64,000 bases of DNA, from contig NZ_JACJSP010000001.1 in the NCBI RefSeq assembly GCF_014698235.1, positions 248,001 to 312,000 of the forward strand, in the 5' to 3' direction. Shown in pieces: positions 18,176-26,900 of the stretch (positions are counted from its first letter, which is position 1; every line of letters begins with the position of its first letter). Source of the DNA: Limnothrix sp. FACHB-406. Lineage in GTDB: Bacteria; Cyanobacteriota; Cyanobacteriia; CACIAM-69d. The position numbers and the translations under genes are program-made. The notes under the pieces were generated by a model, which worked only from the letters and a program-made list of their open reading frames with translations, was not told the DNA's origin and did no database searches.

Positions 18176-18895
18176 CTATCGATAACTCGGCAGGGCATCG
18201 TTAGCAATTTCAAAAAATGCAGGCTGAATCGCGCGGCGGGTTTCCACCAAATCAGAGGCACCTTGATAGAGCAAGCTATCTGATGCATCCAACCAACGTT
18301 GAGGCTTCCCAGAGCGTCCTGCTTCAGGAATCCGCAAGCCATCAACAAGCCAACCAACGGTATCTCTTCTGAGACGGTCTAAGGAACTGCTGTAGGTCAA
18401 TCCCAGATCATGAGCTATTTGGCGATGCACAGCCGCATGGACAGACTCATCACCAGAAATATCGCCCGAGATGATTCCTAAACCCACACCACCAAACATC
18501 CGAAGCAAGGGCAAAATCACAAAGAAAACAGAATTTTCTAATACAAAGGCCTTAACCAGCGGGTGATCAGGATGATTAATCCATTGCTGGTGAATTTGCT
18601 TGGCTGTTTCTTCATCTCTATCTGTCGTTAATTGATAGATTTGAGCGGCCATGCCTAATACTTTGTCGTGCCGTTCCTCGTCCAGAATATTAGAGCGCAG
18701 ACATTCAACTGCTGTTGCTGGAAGTGTCGTTTTACCCAAAGCCTCGTCTAGCCATTCCGCCACTTCTAATTCAAGAATGCGCAGAGCCAGGGCCCGCCCC
18801 AAAACTTGATCTGCCCCCGGCACTGTATTCATTTTTTCGCCACAAGTGGGTGTCCAAGAGCGCTTACGAGCTAATTGTTCAGTGTAAAAGTCCAT
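18176..18895 (-). CDS. Ferritin-like ribonucleotide reductase small subunit (R2-like), no radical Tyr
   Basis: A 239-residue helical protein with a complete dimetal ligand set: Glu42, Glu73-x2-His76 (DEERH), Glu120 (VLENSVFFVILP) and Glu150-x2-His153 (DESVH). Spacing Glu42 to Glu73 is 31, as in E. coli R2 Asp84 to Glu115. In R2 the radical Tyr sits four residues after the His; here that residue is Leu80. A Glu first ligand with a non-Tyr residue recalls class Ic (Mn/Fe) subunits. A Tyr near the C-terminus (Tyr238) could serve radical transfer. It is much shorter than the usual 320-375 residues. The start has AAAGGA seven bases upstream. It follows the large-subunit gene by 12 bp. R2-like oxidase is the alternative. 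Confidence 0.75.
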   Translation of the reverse strand: MDFYTEQLARKRSWTPTCGEKMNTVPGADQVLGRALALRILELEVAEWLDEALGKTTLPATAVECLRSNILDEERHDKVLGMAAQIYQLTTDRDEETAKQIHQQWINHPDHPLVKAFVLENSVFFVILPLLRMFGGVGLGIISGDISGDESVHAAVHRQIAHDLGLTYSSSLDRLRRDTVGWLVDGLRIPEAGRSGKPQRWLDASDSLLYQGASDLVETRRAIQPAFFEIANDALPSYR

Positions 18896-18907
18896 CAGAA
18901 GTCCTTT

Positions 18908-20287
18908 CTATTCAGCACAAGCAACACATTCGTCAGCCGCCAGATCGCAAGTGACCTGTTTCTGTTGAATGATGGTTTTATCAAGGGCAACCTGCTGACG
19001 GACTGGTAATCGATAGTAGGTTGTCCAGAGAGCCGATCTCATCCATTGTTCTAGGAAAGCTTGATCAATCACCTGGGTATCCCAAACGTTAAAGGATATC
19101 GAGTGAGCCTGTCCCGTCGCTTCCATACTTTGCTGCCAACAATTGGCCAATCGGAAATAGTCCTCATACCCCACTTCTGAAGCAATTTCTACTCGGGGAT
19201 GATGATCATAGGTTTGAATCCCAAAAACGCCACTGTAGCGATCGACTTCACAGGCGATCGGGGGGCTAATTTCCGGTGTTGTTGTGTAGCCGTCGCGATC
19301 AACATAGCGATAAGCACAGGAAGCCGTTGGCGCAATTGTTAGACTGCGCTCCATTCCCTTTTTTCGGGCCCAAGCCGCAGCACGATCGAACCCTTCAATC
19401 AGACTGCCCACTAATCGATCGGCCTTGGTTTGATTTTTGGTGTGGTCGATCGGCCGCAGGCGCAATTCCCAAGCTTCAACTAACTCATGATAAGTAATCC
19501 CTTCGATCGCCAAAAGCGATGCCAAGCCGATTACCCCCAACCCCACCTGTCGATCGTGTTCGGGCGATCGATAAAGGCCGCTCTCACCCACACCAGTCAC
19601 AGGGTGAATTGCACAGAGCATCTTCATACCATGCTCGAAAGCATCAGGAATATCCTCAATGCAGCACATTCCCAAGTTGACATGCTGCAGCAAACAGGTT
19701 CCCCGTGACGGCAAGAAGATTTCATTGCAAACATTGCCATACAGCAAATTTCCCGCAGCGTCAGTCCGAGCTTTAGAGAGCCACAAACTGCCGGATTGCA
19801 TTTGCTCCATGATGTCATTTAGGTATGGCAATTGCAGCAAATCATCATGGACAATTAGCGTGCGTTTAGCCCAAGGCAAGCGATCAATTGGAATATTAAT
19901 AAAGTCCTGAGCATCGGGGTGATGACTATCCAGATGCAAATTGACCGCTCCGTTTTTAAATCGGCCGCCCCGGCGGATCGTCTCATTCAGAACACTGTAA
20001 ATGCGGGCAAAAGATGTGGGGCCAGAGGCCGTGACATTCGGCGAAACCGTACCAGCGGGCCGCAGCGCTGACAAGTTGATCGCGACACCGGCCCCATAGC
20101 GGAGGGCCTGGCTCGTGAAATGCCAACTGTCTTCGATGCCATCCGGGCCATCCATTCGATCCTGCACAGCCAGAACCGTGCAGCTCACGGGCAATCGCCC
20201 CGCAGGATCATGTAGCCAATGATCCACTCGCCCTGTCACTGCCACGGTGGGATGGTCTGCCAATGCCAAAATTGACTGCTTATTCAT
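18908..20287 (-). CDS. Compact ribonucleotide reductase catalytic subunit
   Basis: A 459-residue enzyme expected to reduce ribonucleotides to deoxyribonucleotides. Active-site elements: SC at Cys36, the NVCNEI motif (Asn185, Cys187, Glu189), the resolving Cys198, the loop TIAPTASCAYRY, the class I-type YY dyad (Tyr424-Tyr425 in WTTYYRLP) and a C-terminal CVAC (Cys454, Cys457). The N-terminal ATP cone and most of the helical N-terminal region are absent; typical class I large subunits exceed 700 residues. The Cys187 to Cys198 spacing of 11 resembles class II enzymes, but the YY dyad and the adjacent R2-like gene argue for class I. The ATG at 20287 is chosen; an in-frame TTG lies 18 bases upstream. 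It is in an operon under a cobalamin riboswitch. Confidence 0.82.
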   Translation of the reverse strand: MNKQSILALADHPTVAVTGRVDHWLHDPAGRLPVSCTVLAVQDRMDGPDGIEDSWHFTSQALRYGAGVAINLSALRPAGTVSPNVTASGPTSFARIYSVLNETIRRGGRFKNGAVNLHLDSHHPDAQDFINIPIDRLPWAKRTLIVHDDLLQLPYLNDIMEQMQSGSLWLSKARTDAAGNLLYGNVCNEIFLPSRGTCLLQHVNLGMCCIEDIPDAFEHGMKMLCAIHPVTGVGESGLYRSPEHDRQVGLGVIGLASLLAIEGITYHELVEAWELRLRPIDHTKNQTKADRLVGSLIEGFDRAAAWARKKGMERSLTIAPTASCAYRYVDRDGYTTTPEISPPIACEVDRYSGVFGIQTYDHHPRVEIASEVGYEDYFRLANCWQQSMEATGQAHSISFNVWDTQVIDQAFLEQWMRSALWTTYYRLPVRQQVALDKTIIQQKQVTCDLAADECVACAE

Positions 20288-20387
20288 AAATGAAAGAGGA
20301 CACAATGAGCTAGCTCATTCATCGAGCTGATAGGCCGAATCAATCATCAACCTTGAAATTTTTGGTGTTAATTCAGCTCCTATCGAG

Positions 20388-20822
20388 TTAAGAAGCCAAA
20401 TTAAACTCTGACCAGCGATCGCACACTTGGCGATAACACTCAGAAGGCGCAATTGCTAGGTTTTGCAGCCAGTCAATCTCAACCTCTTGACCGTGCTTGA
20501 CCAAAATCAAAATTTCTCGATCGGGTGCATAGGTTTTGATTGTGTTCAACAGGCGATCGATTGAACTAACAGGCACAAGGCAAAGGTCAAGATATAAAGC
20601 AGCAAGGTCAAACGGAATATATTGCACAGACCTTGCTGTTACATTCTCAATCCAGCCCAAGCGAGTAGTCACCGTTTCTTTCGCCGCACAAGCCACGATT
20701 CCTCGTCCATGTTTGAGGTAGCCCTGCCATGCAACATAGCCGATATACAGGAAGTTTTCCTGAATAAAAGTAGGTGACTCAACAGTCAGGTCAGGCAACC
20801 TTGAACTAGTGGGATGAATCAT
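20388..20822 (-). CDS. Unknown protein, paralogue of 17607-18074
   Basis: A 144-residue protein overlapping the end of metE by 17 bp, with GGGAAG just upstream of its ATG. No known family recognised. It shares with the last operon gene the N-terminal pattern F-x3-N-x4-GY-x-AW-x2-YL-x2-GRG-x-V-x-C, the central Y-x-P-x5-ILVKHG segment and the C-terminal Y-x2-VC-x4-EF. It looks like a small alpha/beta cytosolic protein. The two paralogues bracket the two ribonucleotide reductase genes, so they may be regulators, assembly factors or subunits; no direct evidence. Confidence 0.72.
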   Translation of the reverse strand: MIHPTSSRLPDLTVESPTFIQENFLYIGYVAWQGYLKHGRGIVACAAKETVTTRLGWIENVTARSVQYIPFDLAALYLDLCLVPVSSIDRLLNTIKTYAPDREILILVKHGQEVEIDWLQNLAIAPSECYRQVCDRWSEFNLAS

Positions 20823-23055
20823 GAATTTCTTCCCGTAGCTTTTGCGTGGCGAGCACCATATTTTTGAGCGCAGGAAGCACTTCTTCCCACTGGCGAGTTT
20901 TTAGCCCGCAGTCAGGATTAATCCAGGTTTGCTGAACAGGCAAAAGATCAACACCAGTGCGCAACTGTTGGAGAATTTGCTCCACACTAGGAACGCTTGG
21001 GCTGTGGACATCATAGACCCCGTTCCCAACTTGATACTGATATCCAGCATCCGTAATTTCAAAGAGCGTTGCGTTGTTGCTGCGGCTATTTTCAATGGAT
21101 AGAACATCAGCATCTAGACGCTCAATGTGCTCAATAATGTCTCCAAACTCGGAATAGCACATGTGCGTGTGAATCTGGGTTTCAGCCTTCGCGCCACCGG
21201 TGGCTAATCGGAACGAATCCACAGCCCAACTGAGGTACTCATTCCACCGGGCAGATTTCAAGGGCAACCCTTCCCGGAGAGCCGGTTCATCCACTTGCAC
21301 CATGGCAGCTCCGGCGGCTTCCAAATCGGCAACCTCATCTCGTAAAGCCAGCGCAATCTGCATGGCCTGTTCACGGCGCGGGAGGTCAGCTCGGGGAAAT
21401 GACCAATTGATCATTGTGACTGGGCCAGTGAGCATTCCCTTCACTGGCTTGTTTGTCAACGATTGTGCAACTCGGAATTCCCGAACGGTCATGGGTTGCA
21501 AGCGGGACACATCACCATAAATGATGGGTGGGCGCACACAACGACTGCCATAACTCTGCACCCATCCATCCGTTGTGAAGGCAAAGCCCTGGAGTTGCTG
21601 TCCAAAATACTCCACCATGTCAGTCCGCTCAAATTCACCGTGGACTAGCACATCTAGCCCAACTTCCTCTTGGCGCTTGATGCACTCTGCAATCTTGATA
21701 TCGATCGCCTGGTGATAGTCTGTTTGGGAAATTTCTCCCTTTTTGTATCGGAGCCGCAGTTGTCGGATGTCTTGGGTTTGAGGAAAAGAACCGATCGTGG
21801 TGGTGGGCAAGGGAGGGAGTTTGGGTTGCCGATTCAGTCGTTGCTCATAGGGAAGGGAGCGCTGAAAATTCTCTACTTTTAGGGTTTGCAACACGTCGCG
21901 CACCACCGGATTGGGCAAGTTAAAGCGCTTGAATGCCTGCCAACGCAACTCGATCGCCGCTTGCTCATGGGCAATGTCTTGTCCGTTGAGGCCCCTGGCC
22001 AGCAACACCACTTCCGTTAACTTTTGCTCCGCAAAGCTGAGGACATCGCGCAAAGGTTGGGGGAGTTGAGTTTCGCAGGTTGCATCATGGGGAACGAACT
22101 GGAGCGACGCGGAGGGCTGAACGCGCAAATTTGGTGTGATTGCCTGCAATTCCTGAAGCAGTTCCAGCAGTCCCTTGGGTTCAATTGCCCAAACGCTCCG
22201 CCCGTCCACAACACCGGCCCCAAGCACTTTGTCGCGAGGAATGCCATGGGCTTTCACTAAAGACAGATTGTTGCCTCGCGTGAAATCGAGGCTAACTCCA
22301 GCTACCGGGAGCTGCATCACCCAGCTATAGGCATCCCCCAGATCATCAAAGTAGGTCACCAGTTGAATCGGCAGCCCCGCAGTTGCTAGCTGATGGTAGG
22401 TATGTTTAATGGCAGTTTCTAAATCGCCGGCATGACTGGTCACCAAGGCTGGCTCATGGAATTGCACCTCGGTGATTCCCAGAGATTTCAACTGCCCCAG
22501 CAGGTCAAGGTAGAGAGGCAGCAACCGATCCAAATCTGAGTAGAGATCGTTGGAGCGCCGACTGAGGGTGAGCAGCGTGACCGGACTGAGGATCACGGGA
22601 GTCGCCCGATCGCGGAGAATGAGCTGTGCTCGCTTGACCGTTGCCAGAAAATCATCGAAATTGGCCGCGGGAGCAAGATCAGACTCAATTTCGGGCACGA
22701 GATAGTGATAGTTGGTATCAAACCATTTCGTCATTTCGAGGGCAGGAATCCCGTCTTTGCCCCTGGCCATAGCAAAGTACTGATCAATGCCTGTGAACTG
22801 CCGAAACCGAGCGGGAATTAACCCCAGACGCACCGACCAATCTAGAACGTGGTCGTAAAGAGTTTGGTCTCCGACGGCAATTCGATCGACCCCAGCCTTT
22901 AACTGGGTTATCCAAGCGTGGGTTTCCACGGCTTCTACGACCGATCGCAAGGCGCTGATCTCACACTTGCCATACCAAAAAGACTCTAGGGCCTTTTTGA
23001 CTTCACGATTTTTACCCATGCGGGCATAGCCCAAGGTGGCGGTTTGAATAACCAT
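20806..23055 (-). CDS. metE: Cobalamin-independent methionine synthase
   Basis: A 749-residue enzyme transferring the methyl group of 5-methyltetrahydropteroyl-triglutamate to homocysteine without B12. The zinc ligands His631, Cys633, Glu655 and Cys716 fit the spacing of E. coli MetE (641, 643, 665, 726). The N-terminus TATLGYARMGKNREVKKALESFWYGK and the core TTTIGSFPQTQDIRQLR, INWSFPRADLPR and VQVDEPALREGLPL are typical; both barrels are complete. AGGAG lies ten bases before the ATG. It is the first gene of the operon after a cobalamin riboswitch, so it should be repressed when B12 is plentiful and MetH can work. Confidence 0.97.
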   Translation of the reverse strand: MVIQTATLGYARMGKNREVKKALESFWYGKCEISALRSVVEAVETHAWITQLKAGVDRIAVGDQTLYDHVLDWSVRLGLIPARFRQFTGIDQYFAMARGKDGIPALEMTKWFDTNYHYLVPEIESDLAPAANFDDFLATVKRAQLILRDRATPVILSPVTLLTLSRRSNDLYSDLDRLLPLYLDLLGQLKSLGITEVQFHEPALVTSHAGDLETAIKHTYHQLATAGLPIQLVTYFDDLGDAYSWVMQLPVAGVSLDFTRGNNLSLVKAHGIPRDKVLGAGVVDGRSVWAIEPKGLLELLQELQAITPNLRVQPSASLQFVPHDATCETQLPQPLRDVLSFAEQKLTEVVLLARGLNGQDIAHEQAAIELRWQAFKRFNLPNPVVRDVLQTLKVENFQRSLPYEQRLNRQPKLPPLPTTTIGSFPQTQDIRQLRLRYKKGEISQTDYHQAIDIKIAECIKRQEEVGLDVLVHGEFERTDMVEYFGQQLQGFAFTTDGWVQSYGSRCVRPPIIYGDVSRLQPMTVREFRVAQSLTNKPVKGMLTGPVTMINWSFPRADLPRREQAMQIALALRDEVADLEAAGAAMVQVDEPALREGLPLKSARWNEYLSWAVDSFRLATGGAKAETQIHTHMCYSEFGDIIEHIERLDADVLSIENSRSNNATLFEITDAGYQYQVGNGVYDVHSPSVPSVEQILQQLRTGVDLLPVQQTWINPDCGLKTRQWEEVLPALKNMVLATQKLREEIHDSSH

Positions 23056-23625
23056 GGGAATCGAGGCTCCTGAAATTTTGTGAAATGTTGAGTGACGATG
23101 ACACCGCCATTGAGGGGTGCTCTGTTCGATCGAGCACCCGCTGATCGGCTAGGCAAGTCCGCGCGATGTCAAGGAATGAATGTTGAAACCAAGTCCTGGG
23201 CGACAAACAGACCTAATCCAGCCAAGATGCAGCGAGTGTGGGCATTACTCTGAGGTTGCCTAAGTCTCGCTTTGGGGGCTAGGTTCGCAAGATTGGCGGT
23301 TGTGCCCCTGTGCTGGAGTTTGTCACTGGTGAGAGCGACGAAGGTTGAGTTTGTCGGTCTTTTTAGTCCCGCTGACACCAAGTCCCGCTAATTTTGACGG
23401 GGCGATCGGGTTTCTCATAATCTGGAGAAATTCCAAATTGCAACCAGCGATCGGGCAACCTGATAGTCAGTCCCCGGTCATCGTGGTTGGCCCTTGCCAT
23501 TGGGTAGAAACTGGATTGCCCTAGCGGTCAGCTCTTTGAGGGAATTAGGATCCACGCCCGCCTGGACTTAGAAGTTTGCCGGACAGGAAGGCACGGTCAA
23601 GGTGCTGAGCTGAAATGTTGCGCTG
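23056..23625 (-). other. Long untranslated leader between riboswitch and metE
   Basis: About 570 bases lie between the leader hairpin and the metE start codon. I see no supported reading frame; a 70-codon frame at 23169-23381 has an unlikely composition. The length is unusual, because riboswitch expression platforms normally sit close to the first gene. It may hold an extra promoter or a processed leader. Confidence 0.5.
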
Positions 23626-23661
23626 TAAAAGCTTGACGACCCAATTTTCTGGGGGTCGTCA
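23626..23661 (-). terminator. Leader hairpin, probable riboswitch-controlled attenuator
   Basis: Read on the minus strand, TGACGACCC (23661-23653) and GGGTCGTCA (23642-23634) form a 9-bp stem with a 10-base loop, followed by AGCTTTT. It lies downstream of the cobalamin aptamer, as expected for an intrinsic terminator in the leader of the metE operon. The T run is short, so strength is uncertain. Confidence 0.6.
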
Positions 23662-23714
23662 GCAAAATGCTGTAGGTTCATCTGTACCTCGCAGATGTGT
23701 GGTGCTTTGTAGGA

Positions 23715-23850
23715 TTGAATCGGCGGGCATTCTGACTCGGAGAAACGCTTCTCCTTCACAGCTGCGGGACAGTGCCGGATTTACACCGAACTTTCCCCGT
23801 TACCTCTGGCGGCTGCTCCCCGCTAGAACCGACTCGGTGCAGTATAGCAT
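23715..23850 (-). ncRNA. Cobalamin riboswitch
   Basis: On the minus strand the conserved core reads GGGAAAGTTCGGTGTAAATC, then CGGCACTGTCCCGCAGCTGTGA, a GGAGAAGC-TTCTCC hairpin and the B12-box-like AGTCAGAATGCCCGCC. The closing helix is formed by GAGTCGG (near 23835-23829) and CCGATTC (23723-23717). A further small hairpin, CATCTG/CAGATG (23679-23697), follows. All downstream genes on this strand (metE to 17607) can be read as one unit, so cobalamin binding should switch off B12-independent methionine synthesis and the compact ribonucleotide reductase. Confidence 0.93.
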
Positions 23851-23930
23851 CGTTTCCCCAACTTTCAGCGCTGGTGAGATGGGAATTCATCAATGCTCAC
23901 CTTTTGGGCAGGAGTCTATTGGAGACTGAA

Positions 23931-26900
23931 CTATCGGGTGTCGCCAATCAGGGTGAAGGCGGCCCAGTCGATCGGGTCGGGATATTCCTGAATGGTTCTT
24001 AGGGTGGCTTGGCGCAGGGCCGCCGCCTTGTCCATTCCTTGCCCCAGGAATTGATAGAACTGGGTCATCAGGAAGGCGGTGGGTGCGTCGGGCACGGCCC
24101 ATTGGGTGACGATCGCGCTGGGGGTTCCGGCCGCCAGGAGCGATCGGGATAGGCCCACAATCCCATCACCGGAAATTGCCCCCTGGCCAGTGTTGCAGGC
24201 GCTGAGAACGACTAACTGCGCCTTCAAGTCCAGGTTCAGTAGTTCTCGGGCGGTCAGCCAACCATCATCCCCTGGGCTGTTGCTGGGGGCCAGGGCGATC
24301 GCGCTGTCTAGGCCATGTTTCGCATCCAGAATTCCATGGGTGGCCAAGTGGATCAGGCTGGCTTGCTCCATTTGCCCCAGGACGGCGGCTTTGGTGGCTT
24401 GGGATCCCAACAGGGGACGAGCGTTCAACATGTGGGCGATTGATTGGGCTTCGATTTCCGCATTGGGCAGCGGGGCCAATTGCGATCGAGTATTGGATCG
24501 GCTGCTGGGTAGACGCGGCATGGTTGGATTACCCACGATCAAGGGGCGATCGGTCAGGGCTGTTCCTCCCTGGCGCAGGCGCTGGGCCTGGCGTTGGGTG
24601 CGATCGAGCACTTGAATTGAAGGAGCCATGGCCAAACTGTGGCGCTCGATGAGATATCGGCCTTGATCATCTTGCAGGGCAGAAAAGGGCACCAGGAACA
24701 GATCCTGCTGGGGCATCACAATCAATTGATCGCCCGGTTGGGTGGGTAACCATTCGGCGATCGGCTCAATCAACAGGCGATGGAGCTGGCGCAAACCGGG
24801 GGTAATCGATCGCCGGTTGCCGTTCACCGTGGACTGGGCTGATCGGCTGGCGGTGCGTGTTCCCAAAAACAACCGCAACAGGGGAATTTGATCGCGTAGG
24901 GTTTGGCTGTTGGGCAAGGGCACTTGGCGAAAATGCACCTGTCCCGAAGGTTGCACCACCCAAATATTGATGGCTAAGTCGAGGAGCTGGCGTTGGCCCT
25001 CGTGGTCTCGGGTATCCCGCTCGATCGCGTAGGAAATCAGCGTGGCGGACTGCTCGCGGGCCACCCGCTGAATTTGCCCTAGGTCGATCGAGTCCGTCAA
25101 TTCCGATGGATTGGGAGTTGGGGCCGATCGCGCGGCGGATCGATCGCCCCATTGGCTTTCCTCCGCCAACAGTTTCAAGAGGGCTTGGGCCCGACCCCGT
25201 TCATTGGCCAGCAGGGCCTGTTCCGGTTTTTGGGCCGCAATCAACACCGTTTGCAAGGTGCTGTAGGTGGTTTCTTGGGTTTCAAAAATCGCCAGCCGGG
25301 CCCCATCGCTGGTCAGGTTCTCGCGCACCTGTTCCCAAGAGGCGATCGCCCGTTGCAGATAATCCGTGGCCGCGTCAAAGTCTTGGAGTCGATAGTATGT
25401 ATCTCCCAGGTTAGACAGGGCCCGCGCCGTACCGTGGCGATCGCCCAAGGCCTGGGACAGGGCCAGGGCCTTTTGTTGAACCGTGGCCGCAGTTCCATAG
25501 TCCCCTTGGGCATAGTAGGCCAAGCCCAAATTATCGAGGGTGCGGGCGATCGCCGGTTGATCGTTCGCCTGTTCCGCCAGGGCCAAACTGGCCTGATGGG
25601 CTTTCACGGCCGCCTCGTAGCGCGTGGCTTGGTAATCCAGCAGGCCAATTTGGGTGAGGGCGCGGGCTTGGTTGCTCAGATCCTGATGCTGCTGGGCGAT
25701 CGCCAAGGACTGTGCAAAATAGGCGCGGGCTTGCTCCAGGTTTTGTTGATTGGTCGCCATCAGACCCAAGTTATTCAGGATATTGCTTTCCAACGTGGGC
25801 GCAGGGTTCGATCGCAACAGGGCCAAGGCCTGCTCATAATGGGCGATCGCCTCTGGGTATTGACCCAAAGCCCCATAACTACTGCCCAGGTCACTTTCCG
25901 CGATCGCGGCCAACAGGGGCTGATCCGTTGCCAAATCACGACTTTCACGATGGGCCAAAATCGCATCGCCATATTCACCCGCTTGGTAGTGGGCCCGACC
26001 CAACCGCTGCAAGGCCACCACGATCGCCTTGCGATCGCCACTGTTGCGGGCCCGCTCAAGGTCTTTGCGTTGGCAATCTAACCAAACGGTGTTGTCGCAA
26101 AGGGCTGCTTGCAGGGTTTCGGCCCGCAAGGCTTGCAAATTCAACACTTGCCCTGGATCGGTTACTGAGCCGTTGGCGGGGATTCCCGAGGAATTTGTGC
26201 TCTCCAAACCGGGCGATCGAGACCCCAGTAAAGCCGTTTGGTTAATCGCCTGGTTGGTTTGGAAATCCACCACGCCGGCCGAATGGGCCAGGTTCGAGCC
26301 ACCCTCTCCAATTGCACCACTGTTAGGTAAGGGGTTACTGCTCACCGGTAGCCCCGTTGCCAAGGTTCCCACCATCGAGTTGTTGGCCGCATCCGTCACC
26401 CCCGAGGGCGGAACCAAAGGCGCTGCATTGGGAGACTGGCCGGAAGAAGGCGCGATCAATGGCGCGATCGACAAATTCGTGGATGTGGGAACTGCACTGG
26501 TCACAGGGGCCGCATTGCCAGCAACGCCGTTCACCGATGCCGGGTTCGCCGCAAAGGCAGCGGAGGCCAGATTCGCCCGCTGCACGATCGAATCGGAACT
26601 AATGGCCGCGCTTAGGTTATTGCCAATCAGGTTCGTATTCCCAGCATTGGCAGTTCCCGCCACTGGGCTACTCCCCCCCGCGCTCACCGGTTGTTCAGTG
26701 GTGTTGGCCAAGGTGGACTGCACTAACCCATCCACATTGGCGGCCCAAGGAGCCGAAATGGGTGCCTTGCCGGTAGAGAAATGGATTCCTTGATTGGTTG
26801 GTGTCAATAAGCCACCAAAGTTTGCTCCGTCAAGGCTGATGTTGACCGTAGCCACCGTGAATGAAGGGCCAGTGTTCCCGGTATTAGCGGTGTTGGAATT

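Noticed and set aside
23169-23381. A 70-codon frame in the metE leader
   Set aside because: No ribosome-binding site or family, and its composition is unlike a leader peptide; left as untranslated leader.
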